Source: an uncultured Bacteroidales bacterium
GTDB taxonomy: Bacteria > Bacteroidota > Bacteroidia > Bacteroidales > FEN-979
Length of the DNA: 34,766 nucleotides
Assembly: GCA_903903985.1 (NCBI GenBank)
Contig: CAIVAT010000097.1
Coordinates: 1-34,766, forward strand
Direction: 5' to 3'
The notes beneath the pieces were generated by a model, which was given only the letters and a program-made list of their open reading frames with translations, was not told the origin of the DNA and did no database searches. Below are positions 22,344 through 30,071 of this stretch, piece after piece; positions within the stretch are counted from its first letter, which is position 1, and each line of letters starts with the position of its first letter. A program made the translations under genes and the position numbers.

Positions 22344-23246
22344 ATGGCTAAAAGCAAATCCCTGTTTGATTTTTTTTATTCAAGCCTTCTTTCAGAGAAG
22401 ATCAGGGAAAAAAGCGAAGTGATCATCATTTCTGCCGCCATTATCAGCTTCATTGTTCATCTGCTGCTGGTGGTGCTGGCAAATTTAAAATTGATACAAC
22501 TGAATGATCATTCCGGGCTGTTCAGTAACCCGGTAGCCGCAATCTACACTCCTTTCTCCCTGATTTTAATTTATGAGGTTTATCTTTTGGTCTATTACCT
22601 GCCAAAGTCAACCACCATTTACATCGGGAAACAATATGAAATCATTACCCTGATCGTTATCAGGAGGCTCTTTAAAGACCTGGCAAACCTTGAATTTACG
22701 GCCGACTGGTTTAAAACAACCCATGATCTCCAGTTCACTTATGATCTTATTGCAACTGTCATTTTATTTTCCCTGATTTATCTTTTTTACAGGCTCAACG
22801 CACCCAAAGAAAAAGCAGCGTCCAAAGAAAACCATCTTGCACAGGAAATTGTGAAATTCATCAGGATGAAAAACATCATCGCGATGTCGCTGATCCCGGT
22901 TTTTTTTATCCTGGCCATCTATGGATTGACAAGGTGGATACACGGAAGTTTCTTTTCAATAGGCCAGATGGTCAGTTCCATCAAAGATGTCAACGCTGTT
23001 TTCTTCAATGAATTTTTTACCGTACTAATTCTTACAGATGTTTTGCTGCTTTTAATATCGTTTTTATACACCGACCGGTTCAGCAAGGTAATCAGGAATT
23101 CCGGGTTCATCATTTCAACCATTCTGATAAAAATGTCGTTCGGGACAGAGGGGCTGTTGAATACGATCCTGGTCGTAGTTGCAGTCATTTTTGGCGTGAT
23201 GATCCTGTTTATTCACAATCAGTTTGAGAAAACAGAAGGAAATTAA
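22344..23246 (+). CDS. Polytopic membrane protein of unknown function
   Basis: The 300-residue protein has six to eight hydrophobic segments, the clearest at about residues 25-47, 62-84, 132-150, 176-195, 217-238 and 272-292. Conserved-looking loop words are YYLPKSTTIYIGKQYEIITL, IVIRRLFKDLANLEF (after segment 2) and RLNAPKEKAASKE (cytoplasmic, after segment 4). I recall uncharacterised Bacteroidota membrane proteins of this kind but no function. It begins a set with the LytS-like kinase 35 bp downstream, so it may supply the signal or be a target of that system. Confidence 0.65.
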   Translation: MAKSKSLFDFFYSSLLSEKIREKSEVIIISAAIISFIVHLLLVVLANLKLIQLNDHSGLFSNPVAAIYTPFSLILIYEVYLLVYYLPKSTTIYIGKQYEIITLIVIRRLFKDLANLEFTADWFKTTHDLQFTYDLIATVILFSLIYLFYRLNAPKEKAASKENHLAQEIVKFIRMKNIIAMSLIPVFFILAIYGLTRWIHGSFFSIGQMVSSIKDVNAVFFNEFFTVLILTDVLLLLISFLYTDRFSKVIRNSGFIISTILIKMSFGTEGLLNTILVVVAVIFGVMILFIHNQFEKTEGN

Positions 23247-23281
23247 TAAAAGGTCACGGATGATGTCAATTCCATAAAACC

Positions 23282-24307
23282 ATGCGGCACAATAAAATGA
23301 GATTTCTTTACATGATCCTTCTGGGAGTGCTGATCACCCTTGCCCTGAATGTGTTCATCCCGGGAAAAACGTGGAAGATTCTACACTTTTACGATTTCCT
23401 GGTTTCAATCTTCATCACCATCCTGGTGTGGGAGGGTAATCTCCGCATCGACCATTGGTTAAACGGGAAATACCCCTGGATCACCCAACCGCGGAAAAGG
23501 ATCCTTGTTCATATGGCGCTGGGTGTGGGATACAGTGCCGTGAGTATTTTTTTTGCGGCCTTTTTATTCAATTGTTTTTCAAATGAAATGCCATTCAACG
23601 GAAAGGATTTTATAAGGGTAACGGTGATCATCCTGGGGGTGCTGGTCATGATGTCAGTCCTCCTTTTAACCATTGAAATAAGCACCCAGTTTTTCAGGCA
23701 CTGGAAAAGTTCGCTGGTGGAAATCGAAAAATACAGGGCTGAAAGCCTGCAGGCTCAACTTCAGAACCTGAAAAACCAGGTCAATCCCCATTTTTTATTC
23801 AACAACCTGAGCGTCCTCTCGTCCCTGGTTTATAAAGACCAGGATAAAGCGGTCGAATTCATCAACCAATTATCAAAGGTATACCGGTATCTGCTCGACA
23901 ATCAGGACAACGAGCTGGTGGCACTGGAGGAAGAATTTGTGTTTATCCGCTCCTATATTTTTTTACTGCAGATCCGGTTCGACCGCAACCTGATCATCAA
24001 CACCCATGTAAAAAAAACGGATCTCGCCATGTTGATTCCGCCGATGGCACTGCAGGTTCTGATTGAAAACGCCATCAAGCACAATGAAGTTTCATCCGAC
24101 CACCCGTTATCGATTTCCATTGTATCCGAAGATGAAAAATTGATGGTGTCGAATAACCTGCAGTTACGGCCGATGCATGAACCCGGATCGCAAACCGGGT
24201 TGAAAAACATCAGGGCGCGTTATGCGTTTTTCACAAAACTCCCGGTCGAAATCCTTCAGGATGCGGAGACCTTCATGGTTAAAATACCATTATTATCCTC
24301 AAAATGA
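23282..24307 (+). CDS. LytS-type sensor histidine kinase
   Basis: The 341-residue protein has an N-terminal membrane region of about four segments (positions roughly 8-28, 32-50, 72-98 and 108-138). A coiled coil, KYRAESLQAQLQNLKNQ, leads to the His_kinase domain: VNPHFLFNNLSVLSSLVYKD with His at about 170 as phosphoacceptor, PPMALQVLIENAIKHNE as the N box and QTGLKNIRARY as the GLxNxxxR motif. The stop overlaps the start of the regulator gene (ATGA), showing translational coupling. The input signal is not visible in a cytoplasmic sensor domain and probably comes through the membrane part or the polytopic protein upstream. Confidence 0.9.
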   Translation: MRHNKMRFLYMILLGVLITLALNVFIPGKTWKILHFYDFLVSIFITILVWEGNLRIDHWLNGKYPWITQPRKRILVHMALGVGYSAVSIFFAAFLFNCFSNEMPFNGKDFIRVTVIILGVLVMMSVLLLTIEISTQFFRHWKSSLVEIEKYRAESLQAQLQNLKNQVNPHFLFNNLSVLSSLVYKDQDKAVEFINQLSKVYRYLLDNQDNELVALEEEFVFIRSYIFLLQIRFDRNLIINTHVKKTDLAMLIPPMALQVLIENAIKHNEVSSDHPLSISIVSEDEKLMVSNNLQLRPMHEPGSQTGLKNIRARYAFFTKLPVEILQDAETFMVKIPLLSSK

Positions 24308-25059
24308 ATGCGATCATCATTGAAGACGAGAAGCTCTCGGCAGAACATCTTTGCAATCTCCTGAAGAAAGCCGATGAGAACGTGAACATCCTTGCCATTT
24401 TCGATTCCATAAGGAACAGCATTGCTGCATTTAAAAATGGAATCAAGGCCGATCTGCTGTTTGTTGACATCCATCTCGGGGATGGTCTGAGTTTCGAGAT
24501 TTTCAGCGAAATCGCCATCGATACACCGATTATTTTTACCACAGCCTATGATGATTATGCACTCCGTGCTTTTAAGTTGAACAGCATTGATTATCTGCTA
24601 AAACCGGTCGGGCTGGAGGAATTGCAAAATGCTCTTGAGAAATATAAAAAGCACAACCGGAACGATTATACCTTGATGCTTGACAATATTGCCAATGTAT
24701 ATCAATCGTTAAAAAAACAATATAAAAACCGGTTTATGGTCAGGATGGGCGAGAACATCGTATCTGTTAAAACCGGAGACATCGCCCATTTTCTTTTTGA
24801 AGACGGAATCGTTCTCCTTGCTACGAATTCGAATCATTTATACCCGGTCGATTATTCTCTCGACCAGCTGGAATCAATGCTTGATCCTTCTGAATTCTTC
24901 AGGATAAACCGCAAAGTCATTGTCAATGTGAACTCCATCCAGAAATCGGGCACCTACTTCAACAGCCGGCTGAAGATCACCACCCCGTTGCTGCTTGCAG
25001 ATAACTCAATTGTAAGCCGTGAACGGGTTGCTGATTTTAAAAACTGGCTTGGAGGATAA
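24304..25059 (+). CDS. LytTR-type response regulator
   Basis: The 251-residue regulator has a receiver domain with the acidic residues EDE at 7-9, the phosphoacceptor Asp at 55 (LLFVDIHLGDG) and the conserved Lys in YLLKPVG. The C-terminal LytTR DNA-binding domain runs from about residue 148: RFMVRMGENIVSVKTGDIAH, then PVDYSLDQLESML and FFRINRKVIVNVNSI. It binds direct repeats as a dimer in known relatives. The ATG overlaps the kinase stop by 4 nt. A hairpin candidate at 25070-25090 ends the operon. Confidence 0.92.
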   Translation: MNAIIIEDEKLSAEHLCNLLKKADENVNILAIFDSIRNSIAAFKNGIKADLLFVDIHLGDGLSFEIFSEIAIDTPIIFTTAYDDYALRAFKLNSIDYLLKPVGLEELQNALEKYKKHNRNDYTLMLDNIANVYQSLKKQYKNRFMVRMGENIVSVKTGDIAHFLFEDGIVLLATNSNHLYPVDYSLDQLESMLDPSEFFRINRKVIVNVNSIQKSGTYFNSRLKITTPLLLADNSIVSRERVADFKNWLGG

Positions 25060-25069
25060 TCCATTGGCA

Positions 25070-25090
25070 AATACCGGGAAATCCGGTATT
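25070..25090 (+). terminator. Hairpin after the LytTR gene
   Basis: AATACCGG at 25070-25077 and CCGGTATT at 25083-25090 form a perfect 8-bp stem around a 5-nt loop, 11 bp after the stop. No T-tract follows. Confidence 0.45.
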
Positions 25091-25136
25091 CATTGAAATT
25101 AAGCGCCGGGGACTTCCGGGGCCATGATATATTTTA

Positions 25137-25144
25137 TAGATTTG
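25137..25144 (+). promoter_or_regulatory. Candidate -7 box of the mannosyltransferase gene
   Basis: TAGATTTG matches TAnnTTTG and lies 19 bp before the TTG start at 25164. No TTG is seen 20-21 bp upstream. Confidence 0.35.
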
Positions 25145-25163
25145 CAGCAAACAATCGTCAGCA

Positions 25164-26675
25164 TTGAAAATTCAGATCCTTTCTTCATACAGGCCCGGAC
25201 TTGTTTTTCTGCTTAGCGCCACCGCTTTATTGATCCTTGCTTATTTCTCTGTCGGGTACTATCACCCGGATGAACATTTTCAAATCCTCGAATTTGCCCG
25301 CTGGAAGTTAGACCCTTCGAGGGTGGAGCCACTACCCTGGGAGTTTTATCAACAGATGCGTCCGGCCATTCAACCGGCCATGGTGGTCGCTCTTCATAAC
25401 ATGCTTGCCCCAATTGGCGCCGGCGATCCTTTCCTGATTACTTTTTTTCTGCGGATATTATCAGCGGGCATTTCTTTTCTCTCCATGTGGATGATCTACC
25501 GGCAATACAGCAAGCAGATCAGTGATGAAATATTGAAAAAGTGGTTCCTGCTATTATCTTTTTTATTGTGGTTCGCCCTGTACAATGCGGTAAGATTCTC
25601 TTCTGAAACATGGTCGGGTGCTCTTTTCATAATCGGTTTTTCCTACCTTTTCATCCTTAAAAGGAGGCTGCTCAATATTGATTTTTTACTGACCGGCTTG
25701 TTATTGGGGTTTTCCTTCCTTTTTCGATACCAGTCGGGATTCCTGATCGCCGGCTTTTTCACCTGGTTCCTGGTGCATCGAATGATCTTGTTCAAGGATG
25801 CACCGGCATCCCCTGGTTTGTTGCCGGGAACAAAGGTGAAAATCGTGCAGCTTGTTTTAATGGTGACGGGTATTGTCGGAGCAATAGCCATCGGAGTGCT
25901 GATCGACAAGTGGTTTTATGGCCGGTGGGTACTGGCCGCCTGGAACTATTTCGAGCAGAACATCCTTGCCGATAAAATCTCCGGCTTCGGGATCGAGCCC
26001 TGGTGGTTCTATTTTGAAGATATTTTCATCCGGGCCATTCCCCCGTTCAGCCTCGTCTTTATCATCGGTTCACTGATCACTTTCATCCTCCTGCGGAATG
26101 ACCTGCTGACCTGGACACTGGTCCCATTTATCCTGATCCATTTCGTGATCAGTCACAAGGAGACCCGGTTTTTTTATCCCTTGATCGGCTTTTTGCCCAT
26201 TCTCGTGATCAAAGGGATGGAACGTGTCAAAGACCTGTGGAAAGTACCTGTCCTGGAAAATAAATTTATCATGGTTTTTGCTAAGATATTCTGGATCGTG
26301 AATTGCACTTTCATCGTCATCGTTTTTTTTATTCCCGCCGACAGCCAGGTCAATATCTACCGGAAGATCTTTCATCAATATCCCTATCCGGCAACCCTTT
26401 ATTATTTTTCGGATGACCCGTATCACCGGGCTCTTGATATCAGCTATTACAAACGTAGCGACCTGGTGATCAGGAAGGCAGAAACTGTTGCCGGACTTGA
26501 TTCCGTTCCTGAAAAAAAATATCTCATTGCGATCAAAGGCTCGCACATGGAAATCGGGAAATTAAAAAAGTTTAAATGCGTCTATTCAACCTATCCGGAA
26601 TGGGTAAAACATTTCAACCTCAACAACTGGCTTGATCGCACACAGGTTTGGTACATCTATGAAATAGAAAACTGA
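25164..26675 (+). CDS. GT22-like (Alg9/PIG-B type) mannosyltransferase homologue
   Basis: The 503-residue protein opens with a first membrane segment and then YYHPDEHFQILEFARWKL (about residues 32-49), the luminal HPDEhFQ motif of the GT22/GT-C family whose Asp and Glu are essential in eukaryotic mannosyltransferases. Nine or so further hydrophobic segments follow, and a C-terminal hydrophilic domain occurs from about residue 400. In eukaryotes these enzymes use dolichol-phosphate-mannose; a bacterial homologue would use a polyprenyl-phosphate sugar and probably glycosylates an envelope glycan or lipid. The start is TTG at 25164, because no in-frame ATG or GTG is placed properly and the motif comes near the N-terminus. 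It lies 15 bp upstream of uraA. Confidence 0.7.
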   Translation: MKIQILSSYRPGLVFLLSATALLILAYFSVGYYHPDEHFQILEFARWKLDPSRVEPLPWEFYQQMRPAIQPAMVVALHNMLAPIGAGDPFLITFFLRILSAGISFLSMWMIYRQYSKQISDEILKKWFLLLSFLLWFALYNAVRFSSETWSGALFIIGFSYLFILKRRLLNIDFLLTGLLLGFSFLFRYQSGFLIAGFFTWFLVHRMILFKDAPASPGLLPGTKVKIVQLVLMVTGIVGAIAIGVLIDKWFYGRWVLAAWNYFEQNILADKISGFGIEPWWFYFEDIFIRAIPPFSLVFIIGSLITFILLRNDLLTWTLVPFILIHFVISHKETRFFYPLIGFLPILVIKGMERVKDLWKVPVLENKFIMVFAKIFWIVNCTFIVIVFFIPADSQVNIYRKIFHQYPYPATLYYFSDDPYHRALDISYYKRSDLVIRKAETVAGLDSVPEKKYLIAIKGSHMEIGKLKKFKCVYSTYPEWVKHFNLNNWLDRTQVWYIYEIEN

Positions 26676-26690
26676 TAACAAACACTCCGT

Positions 26691-27971
26691 ATGGCACGAC
26701 GCATCATTGGGATCCACGAAAAGCTTCCGTTTTTTGAAAGTTTGCCGCTCAGCCTGCAGCATCTCACGGCGATGTTCGGGGGGACCATCCTTGCCCCGAT
26801 TTTACTGGGCATCGATCCGGCAATCGCATTGTTGATGAATGGTACGGGCACATTGATCTATGCATGGGTTACCAAAGGCGGGATCCCGGCCTACCTTGGC
26901 TCAAGTTTTGCATTTATCGCCCCCACCCTATTGGTTATCAGTGCATATGGCGGATTTAGCTATGCCCAGCCGGGTTTTATTTTTTTTGGTTTTTTCTTTA
27001 TCCTTATGTCATTCGTCGTGAAACGGTGGGGCATCGGCTGGATTGATATCGTCATGCCGCCGGTTGTGATGGGCGCTGTGGTTGCAGTGATCGGGCTTGA
27101 TCTGGCGCCGACCGCTGCAATGCAGGCCGGGCTGGCTCCCGCTGCTGTGCCGGTCGGAAAAGTTGTTGAACCCTTTGTCATGCAAACCAATGTGCTCATT
27201 GTCTCGATGTCGACGCTGGCCATCGGGGTTTTGGGTTCCGTGTTGTTCCGTGGATTCATGCAGGTAATTCCAATTCTGTTTGCAGTTGTTTCGGGTTACC
27301 TGATCTCTCTTGCCCTTGGCCAGGTCGACCCGACCCCGATTTCCAGGGCTGCATGGTTTGCCCTGCCGAAATTCAATGCCCCGGTTTTTGATATCACCGC
27401 AATCCTGATCATTGCCCCGGCATGCATGGTGGTCCTTGCCGAGCATATCAGCCACCTGATCGTTACGGGAAAGATCACCGGGACTGACCTCATGGAAAAC
27501 CCAGGGCTGCACCGGTCATTGCTCGGGGATGGCATCAGCAATGTTTTATCGGGTTTCACCGGATCAATTCCCAATACAACGTATGGCGAAAATATCGGAG
27601 TCATGGCCATTACAAGGGTTTATTCTGTTTGGGTTATCCGCGGGGCAGCCATCCTTGCCATCCTTTTTTCGTGCATTGGTAAAGTATCTGCAGCCATTTC
27701 AACCATTCCCATCCCGGTCATGGGGGGCATCACACTGCTCCTTTACGGTGTGATCGCCGTTCAGGGATTGCGCTTGTTTGTTGAACAAAAAGTTGATTTC
27801 AGCATGAACCGCAACATGGTACTGGGAGCCATCACCTTTATTGCCGGGGTCAGTGGAGCCAGTATCCACCTGGCATCAATACAATTGAACGGGATGGCAC
27901 TGGCAGCCACCGTCGGAATAACCTTATCCCTGGTATTCTGGGCATTCGATAAATTACGCCTGATTTCTTAA
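26691..27971 (+). CDS. uraA: Uracil/xanthine permease (UraA-like)
   Basis: The 426-residue protein has about 14 membrane segments and the NCS2 family hallmarks. These are the N-terminal PLSLQHLTAMFGGTILAPIL, with the QHL motif, and the substrate site region LAEHISHL (Glu and His at about 248-249). The family signature GFTGSIPNTTYGENIGVMAI at about residues 288-307 is also present. It imports uracil with a proton in relatives; xanthine cannot be excluded. The gene follows the mannosyltransferase gene by 15 bp and ends before a strong terminator at 28007. Confidence 0.92.
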   Translation: MARRIIGIHEKLPFFESLPLSLQHLTAMFGGTILAPILLGIDPAIALLMNGTGTLIYAWVTKGGIPAYLGSSFAFIAPTLLVISAYGGFSYAQPGFIFFGFFFILMSFVVKRWGIGWIDIVMPPVVMGAVVAVIGLDLAPTAAMQAGLAPAAVPVGKVVEPFVMQTNVLIVSMSTLAIGVLGSVLFRGFMQVIPILFAVVSGYLISLALGQVDPTPISRAAWFALPKFNAPVFDITAILIIAPACMVVLAEHISHLIVTGKITGTDLMENPGLHRSLLGDGISNVLSGFTGSIPNTTYGENIGVMAITRVYSVWVIRGAAILAILFSCIGKVSAAISTIPIPVMGGITLLLYGVIAVQGLRLFVEQKVDFSMNRNMVLGAITFIAGVSGASIHLASIQLNGMALAATVGITLSLVFWAFDKLRLIS

Positions 27972-28006
27972 CGATAATAAATCAAGGGTAAATGCATGTA
28001 AAATAT

Positions 28007-28039
28007 AAGCCCTGCCGGAAATGATATCCGGCAGGGCTT
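28007..28039. terminator. Bidirectional terminator
   Basis: A perfect 13-bp inverted repeat (AAGCCCTGCCGGA at 28007-28019, TCCGGCAGGGCTT at 28027-28039) with a 7-nt loop lies 35 bp after uraA and 19 bp after the convergent gene's stop. It can serve both. Confidence 0.8.
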
Positions 28040-28058
28040 TCCATGAAATATCCATTCC

Positions 28059-28841
28059 CTATTGCACGCAGACCAGCGTTCCATCTTCCATCAGGCGCAC
28101 CTTTACCCGGCTGGAGCCTGACCTGGCATAAACAGAATATTGTATCACATTCCCTGCAAGATTGAGTTTTTCCGATCTGTAACACGGCTGATACCCGGTA
28201 TAATTCGCGGTGATGTAATCCTTCACCTGCTGCGGTAACGTTGCATAAAGAACGCGGCTCGCCTGCATCAGGAATACATCACCGGCACCAAAGAGCAACT
28301 TGACCGGTTCTGTTCCGGCGGCAACGATCATCACTTCCTTTACCGCTCCTTCAGGACACAATGTATCATATCTGGCATGCATGATCGTGTACCCTGAGAA
28401 ATGAGCGGAAATATAATCCGTGATCAACAAGGGCAGGGAATCAACCGGAATTCCGTTGCCATGGGGCCCGCCATGATGCCCGCCTCCGTGATGCCCGCCT
28501 CCGTGAACCGTATCGCAATGGATGGTATCCCAATGGATGGTATCGCCCCCATGGTTGCCATGATGATAAAGTAATCCGTTGCCCAGGTAATCGCCGGCAC
28601 TCGTAAACGCCAGTTCCTCGGTCGTATTGAGCACCGCGATGCAGGGAGCGGCAGCGCTCTTCTGAATTAAAACATAATCGATGGTGGCATCGGGATAATT
28701 ATTCCCTACATATGAAACAGCTTTCGCCGGAAGTGAAGCAACATTTGCATTCTGACCTGATGAAACGGCCTGGTCGTTCTTTTTACAGGAACTCAATGCA
28801 GCCACCAGGGTGACCAGCACGGCAATCATTACGTTTTTCAT
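28059..28841 (-). CDS. Lipoprotein with three PepSY-like domains and a His/Gly linker
   Basis: The 260-residue protein starts with a lipoprotein signal (lipobox LSSC, Cys 19). Three related units follow. Unit 1, about 37-90, opens LPAKAVSYVGNNYPDATIDY. Unit 2, about 135-195, opens LPLLITDYISAHFSGYTIMH. Unit 3, about 202-260, opens LPQQVKDYITANYTGYQPCY. This is the PepSY-like pattern (LP, then I.xYI.xnYpgy) of the Bacteroidota BLIP/PF11396 group. Units 1 and 2 are joined by a linker with 11 His in residues 92-130, including DTIHWDTIHCDTVH and HHGGGHHGG. The DNA there has a 15-bp tandem duplication at 28475-28504. Metal binding is inferred from composition. It is monocistronic, with a terminator at 28007-28039. 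Confidence 0.75.
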   Translation of the reverse strand: MKNVMIAVLVTLVAALSSCKKNDQAVSSGQNANVASLPAKAVSYVGNNYPDATIDYVLIQKSAAAPCIAVLNTTEELAFTSAGDYLGNGLLYHHGNHGGDTIHWDTIHCDTVHGGGHHGGGHHGGPHGNGIPVDSLPLLITDYISAHFSGYTIMHARYDTLCPEGAVKEVMIVAAGTEPVKLLFGAGDVFLMQASRVLYATLPQQVKDYITANYTGYQPCYRSEKLNLAGNVIQYSVYARSGSSRVKVRLMEDGTLVCVQ

Positions 28842-29378
28842 GTTTACTGATGTTTAAATGATGCCTGTCGTTATCGCATCAAGGCTTGGCGTCCGGCGCT
28901 GTCGGAAATTGACAGAATAGGAGGTACTATTGCTTCATGGAGCAAACCATTAACATCATCCCTTCAGTTGTTCTCTTCATGAAAAATAATTGTTGTAAAT
29001 TTTTGACCCTGGATCTCCCCATCCAGGATTTAATAACGCACCAATCCGCAACAAAATTGTGAAGATCCGGATCTCTGTTTTTTGAGTAATTCCTTTTTTC
29101 TGCTATTCACCCAGGTTTTCAGCCCCAGTCTCCGGATTGTTGGTTTACAGCCGTTGACATTCATCTCCCGGGTGCGGTTCACGCCAGGAACAACCTTGCT
29201 TTCAAAAGCAAACGGGTGTAACCATTCTTCGTGGCAGCTCCGGATTTGAACGACGGGCACAATTTCCGTCCAGTGATTAACCACCGTCAAATACACAAAA
29301 CGCGCTGATCCTGAATATTATGTGACGTATAGCAAATGCCCTGGTTGAATCAAACACGCCGGGTCCTGAATATATGCG
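28842..29378. other. Intergenic region of about 540 bp
   Basis: No gene is recognised. A minus-strand reading of 88 codons at 29030-29296 has plausible codon use (VPGVNRTREMNVNGCKPTIR within it), but no family and no promoter, and is not annotated as a gene. The interval also holds the upstream regions of the divergent genes at 28841 (minus) and 29391 (plus). Confidence 0.5.
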
Positions 29379-29386
29379 TACCTTTG
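29379..29386 (+). promoter_or_regulatory. Candidate -7 box 4 nt before the ATG at 29391
   Basis: TACCTTTG matches TAnnTTTG. As at 6991, only 4 nt separate it from the start codon; no TTG lies 20-21 bp upstream. Confidence 0.35.
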
Positions 29387-29390
29387 TAGC

Positions 29391-30071
29391 ATGAGAAAAC
29401 ATTTGATGTTTTTACTGCTGCTTCTGGTTCCGGTCATGAACAGGGCGGGTTCCGGTAACCTGGTTCCGGCCATGGAGGGGTTACATGAGTTGTATGCCGC
29501 TTTAAATTTATCGGGAAAGCAGCTGTCAAGCGAGGTTTTCGAACTTGCACTGAAAGGATACCGCAAGCTTGAGTCGGATGGTAAGTTAAGGAATTCCAGC
29601 ATACTCACCATCATCGATTTTTCCCAATCGAGCAAAAGCAAGCGGCTGTACGTGATCGACCTGCTGCACAAAACCCTTTTATTCAACACCTATGTCGCCC
29701 ATGGAAGGAATACCGGTGACGAATATGCAACGCATTTTTCGAACAAATCGGGTTCATATCAGAGCAGCCTGGGGTTTTATATCACCGGGGAAGAGATCCG
29801 TGGTGCCAGTGTCGGATTGTCGCTGCTTCTCGACGGGGTCGAAAAGGGATTCAACGACAACGCCCTGAAACGCGAGATCATCATTCACGGTGCGGCCTAT
29901 GCCACGGAGAGTTTCATCAGAAGGACCGGGCGGCTTGGCAGAAGTTTCGGATGCCCTTCGCTGCCTCCCGAATGGATCAGGCCTGTGGTTGAAACCATCC
30001 GGAAAGGAACCTGTCTGTTCATCTATCACAAGGATGAAAACTATATCAGCCATTCGGCCCTGCTGAACTGA
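29391..30071 (+). CDS. YkuD_2 (murein L,D-transpeptidase catalytic) family protein
   Basis: The 226-residue protein has a signal peptide of about 20 residues (MRKHLMFLLLLLVPVM). The catalytic region contains LTIIDFSQSSKSKRLYVIDL, HGRNTGDEYATHFSNKSGSY and SSLGFYITGEEIRG, then IIIHGAAYATESFIRRTGRL and the active-site motif RSFGCPSLP with Cys at about 188. This is the SxGCPxxP form of the YkuD_2 family, found in Bacteroidota and Proteobacteria, which differs from the SHGCIRV enzyme at 17727. It is exported and probably remodels peptidoglycan. Another start at the Met of codon 6 (29406) would lose the basic N-region. The last 26 bp overlap the end of the convergent ATP-grasp gene. Confidence 0.85.
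   Translation: MRKHLMFLLLLLVPVMNRAGSGNLVPAMEGLHELYAALNLSGKQLSSEVFELALKGYRKLESDGKLRNSSILTIIDFSQSSKSKRLYVIDLLHKTLLFNTYVAHGRNTGDEYATHFSNKSGSYQSSLGFYITGEEIRGASVGLSLLLDGVEKGFNDNALKREIIIHGAAYATESFIRRTGRLGRSFGCPSLPPEWIRPVVETIRKGTCLFIYHKDENYISHSALLN

Noticed and set aside
27009..27512. Minus-strand reading of 167 codons opposite uraA
   Set aside because: The plus strand holds the permease signatures; the antisense product is His/Asn-rich noise.
29030..29296. 88-codon minus-strand reading as a gene
   Set aside because: No family, promoter or signal was seen, so it is only mentioned as a possible remnant.
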